This document shows, in pieces, positions 53,367 to 62,855 of a stretch of 64,000 nt of DNA. The translations under genes were made by a program, and so were the position numbers. The stretch is from Ruegeria halocynthiae (lineage in GTDB: Bacteria > Pseudomonadota > Alphaproteobacteria > Rhodobacterales > Rhodobacteraceae). The notes beneath the pieces are model-generated. The model worked only from the letters and a program-made list of their open reading frames with translations. It was not told the origin of the DNA and made no database searches. How positions within the stretch are numbered: position 1 is the stretch's first letter; each line of letters begins with the position of its first letter. Where the stretch lies: NCBI RefSeq assembly GCF_900106805.1, contig NZ_FNNP01000011.1, positions 46,937-110,936 of the forward strand, given 5' to 3'.

Positions 53367-54572
53367 ATGAACATTCTTTTTTTGACATCAACTTTCCCGC
53401 GGAGTGCGGGCGATCAACAGGCCCCATTCGTTTTGGAACAGGCACTGGCATGGCGTGCAAAACGTCCGCAGGACAGGATCTTTATCCTGGCTCCACATGA
53501 CCAGGACGCAGCATTGAATGAAACGCTTGATGGCATTGAAATTAGACGCTTTCGCTACATGCCGTCCGAACAAATGCAAACACTTGCCTATCCAGCGATC
53601 CTACCGAACATTCGCAAAAACCCCTGGCGAGTGTTTCAGATTTTTCCTTTCCTATGGAGCCAATACGCCGCCGCGAAATCAATTGCTCGAGAGGGAAAAA
53701 TTGATCTGGTTTATGCACATTGGGTGATGCCGCAGGGTTTAGTGGCACTTGCGCTCAAGCGTTTCGTTCATCTTCCCTATTTGCTTCAGAACCATTCGTC
53801 TGATTTATCTGTTTTTGGCAAGTTTGGAATTTTGGGTCGCCGCCTTGCGCGCGCGATATTGCGGCAGGCGGAAGCCTTCTTTTGCGTCAACTCTGATCAA
53901 GCGGTCTTTGCCCGATCCCTGTCGCCGGGGCTCAAATGCCATGTCCTCCCGATGGGGGTATCGCTTGATCTCAATCGCTCATCCCGATGCAATGGAGTGC
54001 AGGGGTCGAAGTATGCTGTTGGCACGATATCCCGGTTGTCGAAAAAGAAGGGTATTCATCACTTGATTGATGCGGCTGAGCTTCTGGCGATGGATGGTCA
54101 GCCGGTCCCGCTTGGTCTCGCCGGTGACGGGGAAGATGCCGAAGACCTGAAGGCACGCCCAATTCACGCAGATACCCATTTCACCGGTTTCCTGTCAGGT
54201 TCAGAGAAAGCCGGGTTCTTCGGTGACTGTTTTGCCATGGCTTTTCCGTCGGTCAACGCAGAGGGGGATGTGGAGGGTATGCCGGTTTCGCTGTTAGAGG
54301 CTTTGGTTTCGGGCAAACCTGTTATCGCCTCGAAAGCCACAAACATTGAGCTTTTGCCCGAATGGCAAGCGATTAAAGATGATGTTGAGTTTTTGGACGA
54401 CCCTGCGGACACAGCGGCCTTTGCGTGCGCTATCAAGCGCATTCTGAGCCTAAACCTGGATGAGATCCAGAATCGGTCCAGACGTTTGCAACATGCGATG
54501 CGGCACTACACGTGGGATTGCCTGATCGAAGAGTATCTGAGCGTAGCTGACAGCGTTAACTTCAAGGGTTAA
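53367..54572 (+). CDS. Glycosyltransferase family 4 (GT-B)
   Basis: A 401-residue GT-B glycosyltransferase. The N-terminal domain starts MNILFLTSTFPRSAGDQQAP; the C-terminal domain has a GTISRLSKKKGIHHLIDAAE donor site and the GT4 nucleotide-sugar motif with EGMPVSLLEAL, where the glutamate pair contacts the sugar donor. It would transfer a sugar from a nucleotide donor to a lipid-linked or glycan acceptor at the cytoplasmic side. The ATG at 53367 starts the conserved strand; a GTG at 53361 adds two residues. It overlaps the convergent pyruvyl transferase gene by 11 bases. Confidence 0.9.
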   Translation: MNILFLTSTFPRSAGDQQAPFVLEQALAWRAKRPQDRIFILAPHDQDAALNETLDGIEIRRFRYMPSEQMQTLAYPAILPNIRKNPWRVFQIFPFLWSQYAAAKSIAREGKIDLVYAHWVMPQGLVALALKRFVHLPYLLQNHSSDLSVFGKFGILGRRLARAILRQAEAFFCVNSDQAVFARSLSPGLKCHVLPMGVSLDLNRSSRCNGVQGSKYAVGTISRLSKKKGIHHLIDAAELLAMDGQPVPLGLAGDGEDAEDLKARPIHADTHFTGFLSGSEKAGFFGDCFAMAFPSVNAEGDVEGMPVSLLEALVSGKPVIASKATNIELLPEWQAIKDDVEFLDDPADTAAFACAIKRILSLNLDEIQNRSRRLQHAMRHYTWDCLIEEYLSVADSVNFKG

Positions 54573-55662
54573 GCCGTTTCTTAAGGTCATCGACCATTCC
54601 TGCATATTGAGTCTTAAGTACGTCTGCTGAACTTCGGATTCGATCCCAATACTGCATTGGATCTTCAGAAAGCTGTTTGACCTGCGCCAGAATCAGATCG
54701 GGATCGAAGGTCCGCGCATCATGCACGTATTCTGCGACGCCGAGGTCTTCGTAAGCGCCCCATCCCTTTCTTTCATATGATAGATGAATCGCGGGCCAAC
54801 CCGCAAGCAGTGCGGCTATGGCCCCGTGAAGCCTGACCGAAACAACGACACCAGGCGCACCGCTCCGAAGGATTTTCTGAAAGCTGCCATCGTCTGTCCA
54901 ACCCATTCGGCGATAGAAGGCGGCGTCTGAGCGCGGGCCAGGTGCGTCAGCTTGTACGGCATAAATAGGTTCGTGTAACCCTTTCACCAGCTGTGTTAGC
55001 CGCCCCTGATACTCTCCCGCGCTTGGTAGATCTCGTGCCACCAGCACTGGTTTTCCACTGGGATTTTCGGGAGTGATGTCATGAATCTTGCGCGCAAGTT
55101 TCATGACTGCAAGGTCACCCACGCGGCGCATATTGTTAAAGCCAAGTTCTGAAAACGTCTTGTCGTCACGAACATAAAGACGATCTACCGCAGCCAACCT
55201 TTTGCGCATCATTGTGCCAACCAAGCCGGTCGCTGGCCCGATACTTTGCGGCAAATATATCGTTGGTACCTCTGATCGAGCCGCCGCGGATAACTGAGCC
55301 ATGTGATTAAACAGAACACCTGATTGCCGTACGAAACTGTCCGCGACAAGATAACCGCCACCAACGGCGATCAATCCTTTGGCGTGTCGTGCAAGTTTTC
55401 CGACGGTGCCCAGATGGCCAGCCGTAACGCCATCTACGAGCACCTCCAGCGCAGCGCGCGCTAATCTGGGCGAGGGGCGTCCGAAGGGTTCTCCTGGTGC
55501 GCGATAGACCCTAATAGGATTGTCGAAGCTTTCAGGATCCAGTGCCAGGAGCGCACATTCGTCAGCTGCAATTCCCGCGTCTTTAAGGGCCTCTAAGGTT
55601 AGATCAACAAGCAGACCGTCGCCAGAGTTTCTGCGGCTGAATGTGTGCAGAATTAGATACAT
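54562..55662 (-). CDS. Polysaccharide pyruvyl transferase family protein
   Basis: A 366-residue protein of the CsaB/WcaK-like polysaccharide pyruvyl transferase family: ILHTFSRRNSGDGLLVDLTL at the start, LIAVGGGYLVADS near 115-127, PTIYLPQSIGPATG and the later VVSVRLHGAIAALLAGWPAI with the family's RxHG motif. Members add pyruvate ketals to exopolysaccharide or act in glycan modification. The ATG at 55662 is chosen over the frame to 55722 because similarity starts there. It faces the GT4 gene and is divergent from the methyltransferase gene. Confidence 0.85.
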   Translation of the reverse strand: MYLILHTFSRRNSGDGLLVDLTLEALKDAGIAADECALLALDPESFDNPIRVYRAPGEPFGRPSPRLARAALEVLVDGVTAGHLGTVGKLARHAKGLIAVGGGYLVADSFVRQSGVLFNHMAQLSAAARSEVPTIYLPQSIGPATGLVGTMMRKRLAAVDRLYVRDDKTFSELGFNNMRRVGDLAVMKLARKIHDITPENPSGKPVLVARDLPSAGEYQGRLTQLVKGLHEPIYAVQADAPGPRSDAAFYRRMGWTDDGSFQKILRSGAPGVVVSVRLHGAIAALLAGWPAIHLSYERKGWGAYEDLGVAEYVHDARTFDPDLILAQVKQLSEDPMQYWDRIRSSADVLKTQYAGMVDDLKKRLNP

Positions 55663-55762
55663 GCTTTCGTCATCCGGATTTTTTTTGGTGGATGTTCGTC
55701 GGATGATCAGAGTAGAAGTCACCGGAACTTGTTCAGAAGAACCTTAGATGAAGTTACCTTAA

Positions 55763-56299
55763 ATGTTCAAGAACATAGCTCGAAAACTGTTGCAGGCCGT
55801 TACCCGAACACGAGATTTCTACTACCGTCGTTTGCGAGAAATCGCACCGAGCGCGCGCGATCAGCGTGTTCTTGAAATCGGTAGCGGCAAGCAGGTGAAG
55901 GGCCAAGAAGCATATTCTGCGGTGCACATATTCAACGATGTCGCCGAGTTCCGGCAAACGGATATCAACCCGGCCCATGGGCACGAAGTACTTGATATCA
56001 CGAAGATGAATATCCAAGAACAATACGACCTGATCTTGTGCCTGAATGTCTTGGAACATGTCTATGAAACAGAAGTTGCAGTGTGTAATCTTCACGCAGC
56101 GCTCAGACCAGGTGGTCGTCTGATCGTTGCAGTTCCATTTGCCTTTCCTCTGCATGACGAGCCGCACGATTTCTATCGATTTACACGCTATGCGCTAGAG
56201 CGGATGCTTGCTGCGTTTGACGACGTTGAAGTTGAAGTCCATGGGCCTGCGAAAATGCCTTTCGGTCATTTTGTTGTAGCCACAAAGCAGTCGTCGTGA
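55763..56299 (+). CDS. Class I SAM-dependent methyltransferase
   Basis: A 178-residue Methyltransf_11-type enzyme. The SAM motif I VLEIGSGKQVKG is at about 33-44, the acidic end of strand 2 in RQTDINP, motif II YDLILCLNVLEHV near 90-102 and the LRPGGRLIVAVPF motif near 117-129. The HDEPHDFYRFT ending is common in methyltransferases of polysaccharide clusters. It likely methylates a sugar or glycan intermediate. The UPF0104 gene follows almost at once. Confidence 0.88.
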   Translation: MFKNIARKLLQAVTRTRDFYYRRLREIAPSARDQRVLEIGSGKQVKGQEAYSAVHIFNDVAEFRQTDINPAHGHEVLDITKMNIQEQYDLILCLNVLEHVYETEVAVCNLHAALRPGGRLIVAVPFAFPLHDEPHDFYRFTRYALERMLAAFDDVEVEVHGPAKMPFGHFVVATKQSS

Positions 56300-56300
56300 T

Positions 56301-57236
56301 GTGGCATCGGATGATTCTGGATCGGCTCTCAGAATGATGGCAGAATCCGGTCCGACATCACGGGTTTCGCCCGCTCGCCGACCACTTTGGAAACGGTTGT
56401 TGTTGATCTTGGCCGCATTTGGCTTTGCGATTGGTGTTTATGTCTCGATCCGCGCAAAACCAGAACTGGTTTCTGATCTCAACTATATCCCGCTGTTGAT
56501 ACTGGTGGTGTTTGGTATTCCGATAACCGTAGCCCTGAACACTGAAGAGTTCCGACTTTCAGGCCAGCTTATCGGTCGTGAGTTTTCGCGCATCTCTGCA
56601 CTTGAGATCACGATCGTGGCGAGCGTCGCCAACATGCTTCCGATCCCAGGTGGCACAATGGTAAGGATCGGTGCGCTGAAGGCCAAAGGGGCTAATCTGA
56701 AAGAGGGGACCGCCGCAACTTTTTTGATTTCGTTCCTCTGGGTCGGCGTCGCATTTCTGTACTCCGGTGTTTGGCTATTGGTTATTGAGGGCGAGGGCAC
56801 AGACCGGAAGGGGCTCGGGCTGATCTTTTGTCTGTTTGGCTTACTTCTTCTCATCGTTGTTGCAGCAGTTGGAATCCATGTTTTCAAAAAACATGCGACG
56901 GTCGTGCGGCTTGCCTTAGTCAAGATCGGTTTGGTCTTGATTGATGCAACCCGAATATTCCTGTGCTTTAGGGTCCTCGGGGTTGACGGAACTTTTGGAC
57001 AGGCTTCTGTTCTAACAGTTTCCAGTGTTGTGGGGGCATCAATATCAATAGTCCCGGCTGGCCTTGGCATTCGAGAAGGAACCGCTGCGCTGCTTTCGCC
57101 GTTGGTCGCGCTTGCAGCAGCTGCGGGTTACCTTGCAACATCTTTAAATCGCATTGTGGGTCTAATGGTGCTGGCGCCTATCGCTGTTTGCTTGGGCCTT
57201 CGTTCCAAAACGCCCTCAGAAGCGAGTGAGCCCTGA
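56301..57236 (+). CDS. UPF0104 / lysylphosphatidylglycerol synthase TM-region family membrane protein
   Basis: A 311-residue integral membrane protein with about eight hydrophobic helices and the LPG_synthase_TM pattern: ANMLPIPGGTMVRIGALKAK near 113-132 and SIVPAGLGIREGTAALLSPL near 248-267. Such proteins act as lipid or lipid-linked sugar flippases/modifiers and are often found beside glycosyltransferases. The first 25 residues are polar; an ATG at 56334 would remove eleven of them. It starts two bases past the methyltransferase stop, so both are co-transcribed. Confidence 0.85.
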   Translation: MASDDSGSALRMMAESGPTSRVSPARRPLWKRLLLILAAFGFAIGVYVSIRAKPELVSDLNYIPLLILVVFGIPITVALNTEEFRLSGQLIGREFSRISALEITIVASVANMLPIPGGTMVRIGALKAKGANLKEGTAATFLISFLWVGVAFLYSGVWLLVIEGEGTDRKGLGLIFCLFGLLLLIVVAAVGIHVFKKHATVVRLALVKIGLVLIDATRIFLCFRVLGVDGTFGQASVLTVSSVVGASISIVPAGLGIREGTAALLSPLVALAAAAGYLATSLNRIVGLMVLAPIAVCLGLRSKTPSEASEP

Positions 57237-57351
57237 CAGCCGGGGGCAATCCCATACTTCGTGTCGCCGATAAGAAAACCTTGCGCCAACATAATTTTGC
57301 CGCGATCTTGGTGCAGTCCTGATTGGTGGTTCAGAAAAGTCGACTTATCAC

Positions 57352-58341
57352 ATGAAGCTTATTGTTCAGATCCCCGCCCTCAATGAGCAGGAAACAATCG
57401 CCCAGACCATACGTGAAATTCCCAGGTCTATTCCGGGGGTGGACTCGGTCGAAGTTCTGGTGGTCGACGATGGATCTACTGATAGTACGGTCGATGTCGC
57501 GCGACAGGCTGGTGCAGATCACATCTTGCAACTGAGCAGTCATTTGGGTTTGGCGCGCGCGTTCTCAGCGGGCATTGAAGAGGCCTTGTCTCTTGGTGCC
57601 GATGTCATTGTGAATACGGATGCTGACAATCAGTATTGTGCCGAAGACATCCCCGCACTTATCGAGCCAATACAAAAACGCATTGCGCAAATTGTGGTTG
57701 GCGCCCGACCGATTACACAGATTGATGAGTTTTCACCCATAAAAAAGGCTTTGCAACGGCTCGGAAGTTGGGTTGTACGTCTGGCCAGTGGTACTGAGAT
57801 ACCTGATGCGCCTAGCGGTTTCCGGGCTTATTCGCGCGATGCTGCGGCACGTATCTGCGTAATAAATACATATACATACACTTTGGAAACTATCATCCAG
57901 GCAGGGCGCAAGAAGATCCCGATAACGTCCGTACCGGTCCGTGTTAACCGCGTCACACGCCCCTCGCGCCTGTTCAAAGGGATAACCGAGTATGTGACCC
58001 GTTCGGCGCGTACCATATTGCGGGTCTTTGTTATCTATGCCCCGTTAAAATTCTTCCTGACACTCTCTGCAGTTTTTGCTTTGCCCGGGCTTTTTGGTAT
58101 CGCACGCTTTGTTTTGTTCTACCTGACGGATGGCGGTGCAGGTCACATTCAATCTCTGGTCTTATCAGGCGTCTTGCTTGCCATGGCGACAATCATGTTC
58201 GCGGTGGGTATCTTGGCCGATTTGATTGCCACCAACCGCAATTTATTGGAAGATATTAGGGCACGGGATCTGTTGCGACCGGTACAGAAATCCCCCGAAA
58301 TTGTACCACTTCGAGCTGTCGACATCGCAGAAAATGCCTGA
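57352..58341 (+). CDS. Glycosyltransferase family 2 with C-terminal membrane helices
   Basis: A 329-residue GT2 enzyme: VQIPALNEQETIAQTIREIP opening, VLVVDDGSTDSTVDVARQAG with the first acidic pair, NTDADNQYC with the DxD metal motif, and GARPITQIDEFSP. Two hydrophobic segments near 233-256 and 266-288 anchor it. This is the polyprenyl-phosphate sugar synthase (dolichol-phosphate-mannose-synthase-like) arrangement, which loads a sugar on undecaprenyl phosphate for a membrane GT-C enzyme. The next gene encodes a likely GT-C protein and overlaps by eight bases, which fits that role. Confidence 0.9.
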   Translation: MKLIVQIPALNEQETIAQTIREIPRSIPGVDSVEVLVVDDGSTDSTVDVARQAGADHILQLSSHLGLARAFSAGIEEALSLGADVIVNTDADNQYCAEDIPALIEPIQKRIAQIVVGARPITQIDEFSPIKKALQRLGSWVVRLASGTEIPDAPSGFRAYSRDAAARICVINTYTYTLETIIQAGRKKIPITSVPVRVNRVTRPSRLFKGITEYVTRSARTILRVFVIYAPLKFFLTLSAVFALPGLFGIARFVLFYLTDGGAGHIQSLVLSGVLLAMATIMFAVGILADLIATNRNLLEDIRARDLLRPVQKSPEIVPLRAVDIAENA

Positions 58342-60013
58342 TGCTTTGAAGAAGCATCCTCGCCCCAGCACCAGTTCAGAAAGCGATTACTATCTGCTGG
58401 GGCGTTACGCTATTGCAGTATTGTTTCTGCTTCTTACCGTGCTCGCCTATACACAGAACGTCAATTGGGATGAGTTCTACTTCCTGTCCCATGTACATGC
58501 CTTCCTTGACGGGAGGCTTGATCGCCCGTTGCAGACTTTTTTTGTTCACGGCTTTGCTTGGCTCGGTAAGATTCCTGGTCATGAGATGGGCCAGATTTTC
58601 GCTGCGCGCCTCGTCATGATCGGATTTTTGGCCGCTACCTGCTTTTCGATCTACAAGATCGCAGAAGAATTCTCCGACCAGAGATGTTCAATCATCGCGG
58701 TATTGGCGTTTCTAACCTCTGCATTTGTTCTGCCTCATGGGGCGAGTTTCCGTGCCGATCCAATCGCTGCCGCGTTTTTGACTTCGTCCATAGCCATCAT
58801 TCTAACGACACGAATGTCCGTCATTCAGATCGTGCTTGTTGCCCTGCTAAGCGCGCTTGCCGTTTTAGTCACCATAAAATCGGCTTTATACCTGCCCGCC
58901 TATTTTGCTGCTCTAATCTGGCGGATTGAAGATCGGAGCGTCGTTCTCAGAATAATTGGTGCGGGCATCCTGTCCGCAGCTCTCTGTGCGCTTCTATATC
59001 TGTGGCATTCTTCCGGCATTTCAGTCGCCGAAGGAAAAACCACTGCTACAAACGCTAAATCTGCGTTGAACACAACATTTCTGAATAGCGGTTGGGTGCC
59101 GCGTTCTCAGGAAGTTTTAAACTGGTTTCTGTTCAGTCTTGCGCAAGTCTGCCTAGTTGTTCTGGGACTGACAGCTCAGGGTGATCGGAGGCGCACAATT
59201 GTTCTTCTGCTGTTTGCGGGGCCATTTCTTTCGGTTGTGGTTTATCGCAATGCCTATGTGTATTTCTTTCCATTTGCGGTGCCCTTGTTAATGGTGGCGG
59301 CTGCAATTGGTGCGCAACGCATAACGCAAACGCAGACAATGATCCGTATTATGACTGTAATGCTGATCAGCACCTGCTTACAGTTAGCATTGGTCTTGCG
59401 CGAAGGAACACGGACACGAACACAACGCGCAACGATAGCTGAAGTTCATCGACTCTTTGAAAGCCCAGTGCCTTACATAGACGACAGCGGAATGATTGCA
59501 TCTTTCCCGCGGGTCGGCTTTTTTATGTCCAGTTGGGGGCTCACCAGTTACAGACGGGCCAATCAGCCGGTTTTTGTGGACATCATCAGAATTACTAAAC
59601 CACCTCTGTTGATCGCGAACAAGGTGGCACTTACGCGAACGATGGCCCAATCACTTTCACGCGGAGCGGTTCCAAAGTTGCTTCCAGAAGACCACGACGT
59701 TCTGCGACGGTCATATGTACACTATGCAGGTGTGATCTGGCTTGCGGGGGCGGAGGTCGCGTTGACAGCAGATGAGGTCATGTTGAACCTGCCCTTTCCG
59801 GGGCGATACAGGGTTGAAGCGAACCAACCTATCAAAATTGACGACCAGATGGTGACTAGCGGTACTGTTCTCGCTCTCGGTGCTGAGCCGCTGGAGTTAA
59901 AGGGGCCACCTGGAACCTCAGTCAAATTGATTTGGGACACAGGTGTGGAACCGATTCCGTCTGATAGCCTCGGCACCAAGATCTATTCCGGCTTTTGGAT
60001 GTTTCCGTTCTGA
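58334..60013 (+). CDS. Multi-pass membrane protein, GT-C glycosyltransferase-like
   Basis: A 559-residue protein with roughly ten hydrophobic helices in the first 390 residues and a soluble C-terminal domain of about 160 residues. The first luminal loop has NWDEFYFLSHVHAFLDGRL, an aspartate/glutamate pair as in GT39/GT83-like enzymes that use polyprenyl-phosphate sugars. The GT2 gene upstream would supply such a donor. No exact family could be fixed. The start is 58334, inside the end of the GT2 gene; the longer frame has no similarity. It is the last gene of the glycan cluster. Confidence 0.75.
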   Translation: MPDALKKHPRPSTSSESDYYLLGRYAIAVLFLLLTVLAYTQNVNWDEFYFLSHVHAFLDGRLDRPLQTFFVHGFAWLGKIPGHEMGQIFAARLVMIGFLAATCFSIYKIAEEFSDQRCSIIAVLAFLTSAFVLPHGASFRADPIAAAFLTSSIAIILTTRMSVIQIVLVALLSALAVLVTIKSALYLPAYFAALIWRIEDRSVVLRIIGAGILSAALCALLYLWHSSGISVAEGKTTATNAKSALNTTFLNSGWVPRSQEVLNWFLFSLAQVCLVVLGLTAQGDRRRTIVLLLFAGPFLSVVVYRNAYVYFFPFAVPLLMVAAAIGAQRITQTQTMIRIMTVMLISTCLQLALVLREGTRTRTQRATIAEVHRLFESPVPYIDDSGMIASFPRVGFFMSSWGLTSYRRANQPVFVDIIRITKPPLLIANKVALTRTMAQSLSRGAVPKLLPEDHDVLRRSYVHYAGVIWLAGAEVALTADEVMLNLPFPGRYRVEANQPIKIDDQMVTSGTVLALGAEPLELKGPPGTSVKLIWDTGVEPIPSDSLGTKIYSGFWMFPF

Positions 60014-60156
60014 GCCTCCTTCGATTTTTTCATGTCAAACATAAAGCGCTGTTGATCCAGGTGATGAAGGTTGGCGAACATAGCAACGGGCCGTGTTGGG
60101 TATGAAAGGTCAACTTGGACTATCAAAGTGCCGCCAAAGTGAATTGCTGAGCCCTA

Positions 60157-61317
60157 TTAGCCGTTTTCCTGCAGTGGCAGCCTGTCGCGTACAAGGTTAG
60201 CCCAAAATTCCGCACCGATCGGCAAAAGAGCGTCGTTGAAATCGTAGTCGTTTGAATGTAGCGGCTGACCGTTTGGGCCGTTCTCGCCATTTCCCAGCAG
60301 GATAAAACAGCCGGGCACCGCGGCGCTGAAATGGGCGAAATCCTCCGAAAAGCTCATCGGTTGGCGATCAGGGATTGTATCAAACCCGGACTTTTGCGCG
60401 ACGCGAATGGCGGCCTCGGTCGGGATCGGAGCGTTGATGGTCTCGATGAATTCGGTCCTGTAATCCACATGTGCTTCGACGCCATGAGCAGAGGCGATGC
60501 CATGGGCAATCTGGCGCATATGTGCTTCGATCTCGTTCCGGTCTTCAGGGCTGCGTGCCCGCGCATCCCCCTTGAGCGTTGCTGTTCCCGGCAGAACATT
60601 TCGCTGCCCATCTGTCAGAAACTCGGTCACCGAGACAACAGCTCCGGCGCCTGGGGCGAGCTTGCGTGCGACAATCGTCTGTAGCGCCAAAACGATCTCT
60701 GATCCGATGGTCAGGGCATCACGCCCTGCCTGTGGCATAGAGGCATGGCCACCTTGACCGGTAACCGTGATCTCAAACAGGCTTTCCGAGGAACAGATCA
60801 GCCCGTTTCGTGTGGAAATCTGTCCGGTGGGGGCACCGGGCAGGTTGTGTATGGCGTAGACCTCGTCGATTGGAAATCGCCCCAGTACATCTTCGTCCAG
60901 CATCGCTTGGGCTCCGAGGCCCAGCTCTTCGTTTGGTTGAAATAGAAATACGACCGTGCCGCTGAATCCGGGATTAGCGGCCAGTGCTTCCGCTGCGCCC
61001 AAAAGCATCGTCATGTGACCGTCATGGCCGCAGGCGTGCATCACACCCGGGTTCTGAGATACATAATCATGCTCGCTTGCTTCCTGAATTGGCAGCGCGT
61101 CCATGTCGACACGCAATCCGATAGCACGATTGCCCTGGCCGGCCCTGAGAATGCCGACTACGCCCACACCTTCATGTACTTCAAGCCCGTACTGACGCAG
61201 CAATGTTGCGACCCTGGCTTTGGTTTCCGTCTCATGAAAACCCAATTCGGGCGCTTTATGGAACGACTGTCTCAGTCGACGCAATTCGGGTAGGTTCAAA
61301 TCCAAGACGACCTCCAT
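60157..61317 (-). CDS. M20 family amidohydrolase (hippurate hydrolase-like)
   Basis: A 386-residue M20D hydrolase. Metal ligands C96 and H98 are in MHACGHDGH, D71/D73 in RVDMDALP and the catalytic glutamates in FQPNEELG (E130/E131). The subgroup contains hippurate hydrolase, indole-acetyl-amino-acid hydrolases and N-acyl amino acid amidohydrolases, most cytoplasmic. It would release an amino acid from an N-acyl conjugate. It is divergent from nothing; the GlxA-type regulator gene lies 178 bases upstream on the same strand and could control it. Confidence 0.9.
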   Translation of the reverse strand: MEVVLDLNLPELRRLRQSFHKAPELGFHETETKARVATLLRQYGLEVHEGVGVVGILRAGQGNRAIGLRVDMDALPIQEASEHDYVSQNPGVMHACGHDGHMTMLLGAAEALAANPGFSGTVVFLFQPNEELGLGAQAMLDEDVLGRFPIDEVYAIHNLPGAPTGQISTRNGLICSSESLFEITVTGQGGHASMPQAGRDALTIGSEIVLALQTIVARKLAPGAGAVVSVTEFLTDGQRNVLPGTATLKGDARARSPEDRNEIEAHMRQIAHGIASAHGVEAHVDYRTEFIETINAPIPTEAAIRVAQKSGFDTIPDRQPMSFSEDFAHFSAAVPGCFILLGNGENGPNGQPLHSNDYDFNDALLPIGAEFWANLVRDRLPLQENG

Positions 61318-61489
61318 TCCCAGATATCTGGCGCACGCTGAGCCAAGTGAGCTTGGGTATTGACGTAGAGTGGTAGATCACGATTCCGGCCGGGTCTACC
61401 TGAATGACAGTGAAGGTCCGCAGACCGGTCCAATTTTCGGGTTGCCTGTGATATTCAGACAGCGCGACGCTAAGGCGCGCGGCAGTCAC
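61318..61489 (-). pseudogene. Possible GAF-domain remnant (weak)
   Basis: The minus strand encodes ALSEYHRQPENWTGLRTFTV and IQVDPAGIVIYHSTSIPKL, which recalls the start of GAF-type domains (RLFTVxxxD, then S or SxPxxYP). The frame has no good start, stops soon and lies between the amidohydrolase and the regulator. It may be a remnant or chance similarity; I rate it low. Confidence 0.25.
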
Positions 61490-61494
61490 CTGAT

Positions 61495-62502
61495 CTAGTC
61501 GGACCAGCCCCGTCTGAATGACGTTGGCGCCTCACCGTACCGCTTCTTGAAGCGAACGGTGAGTTGGGTCGCGCTGCCAAAACCGGTGGCGGCAGCTATT
61601 TCGGCAACTGTCATTTCGGTTTCGCTTAATAAAGCGTAGGCACGGGCGACACGCAGTTCGATGTAGAACTGAACCGGAGACGCCTCGACATATTTCTGAA
61701 ACAACCGCTCCAATTGCCGGCGTGAGATTTGAACGATTTCAGCAATTTCCGAGATATCCAGAGGCTCCTCCAGATTTTCATGCATGATCTGCATGGCATT
61801 AATCAGGTATTGGTTCCGGCTCCCCAGCGCGACGGATAATGCAGACTTCTGGAGCGTCTTCTGGTTGTTGGACCGAAAATGAATGCACATGTCTGAAACT
61901 ATGATGGCCAGATCTTTCCCAAAGTCTGTTTCAATCATGTCCAGCATCATATCGGTGGCCGCGTTACCACCGCCGCACGTCATGAGATCGTTGTCGATCT
62001 CATAGAGGTTCGCCGAAGGCGTCAGGTCATTAAAATGTTCGGCAAATGCGGGTTGGTTCTCCCAATGCAGAGTGAACCTTTTTCCGGCCAGCATCCCCGC
62101 CTTGGCCAATGTAAATGCACCGGTGCAAATACCGCCGAGTTTGCAGCCAAACGCCTTTTGACGGCTGATCCATGAAAGAATTCTGGGGTTGCAGCTTTCC
62201 GAAGGTTCGATGCCCGAGCATACGAATAATCTGGACGACCTCGGCAGGTTATGCAGGGCCAGATCGGGCGTTATCTTAACGCCGTTGGAACACAAAACAG
62301 GGTGTGCGTCTTCAGAGATGAGATACCATTTATAAAGCTCTTTGCCGGTGACCTGATTGGCGATCCTCAGCGGCTCAACCGCTGCGCTGAAGGCAAGCAT
62401 GGTAAGCTTCGGGAGGAGCAGGAAATAGATCTCTTTGGATGGCCCGTCATATTCGATGCCATAGCTGGCGGCCCCTTTGGGGATAAAGTTTCTCTGGTTC
62501 AT
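61495..62502 (-). CDS. GlxA family AraC-type regulator (DJ-1/PfpI domain)
   Basis: A 335-residue regulator. The N-terminal ~190 residues are a DJ-1/PfpI-type sensor (IYFLLLPKLTMLAFSAAVEP, GGICTGAFTLAKAGMLAGKR, with cysteine at the nucleophile-elbow position). The C-terminal AraC double helix-turn-helix has ISEIAEIVQISRRQLERLFQ and VAEIAAATGFGSATQLTVRF. The start ATG 62502 has an excellent GGGAGGAGAGA site. GlxA/CdhR/ArgR-type proteins often control catabolism of carnitine, arginine or glycine betaine. The M20 amidohydrolase downstream is a natural target. Confidence 0.9.
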   Translation of the reverse strand: MNQRNFIPKGAASYGIEYDGPSKEIYFLLLPKLTMLAFSAAVEPLRIANQVTGKELYKWYLISEDAHPVLCSNGVKITPDLALHNLPRSSRLFVCSGIEPSESCNPRILSWISRQKAFGCKLGGICTGAFTLAKAGMLAGKRFTLHWENQPAFAEHFNDLTPSANLYEIDNDLMTCGGGNAATDMMLDMIETDFGKDLAIIVSDMCIHFRSNNQKTLQKSALSVALGSRNQYLINAMQIMHENLEEPLDISEIAEIVQISRRQLERLFQKYVEASPVQFYIELRVARAYALLSETEMTVAEIAAATGFGSATQLTVRFKKRYGEAPTSFRRGWSD

Positions 62503-62517
62503 TCTCTCTCCTCCCAA

Positions 62518-62855
62518 TACGGACCAAGACGGGTGAAAGGCCTCAACACCTTACGGTATTGGGCGGAAAGGTCAGGCACTTAATTGAGCAAGTAGCTTTT
62601 CCTGGCACCCCAGTCACTAGGATCGCTGCTCGCGGACAAATAGGGTTCCTCTTGGGAATGAAACGGAGCGGTTACGATTTGCCAAAATAAACCAAATTGT
62701 TGATGCGCAGCTATTGGTCAGAGCGCCCATCTTCGGGGAATTTGCGACATATGCTCTTTGTTTTAACGCCCACTTTGGGGAGGTCAAAAGTTTTACGGCC
62801 GATCAGGGCATAGATCACAATACACCTCGGCCAGCTTCGGTGGAGTGAATGCGGT
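62518..62855. other. Intergenic region between two GlxA-type regulator genes
   Basis: About 340 bases with no recognisable gene. The stretch 62680-62770 is AT-rich and could hold the promoter of the left regulator. No hairpin with T-tail, clear palindrome or insertion-sequence end was found here. Confidence 0.35.
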
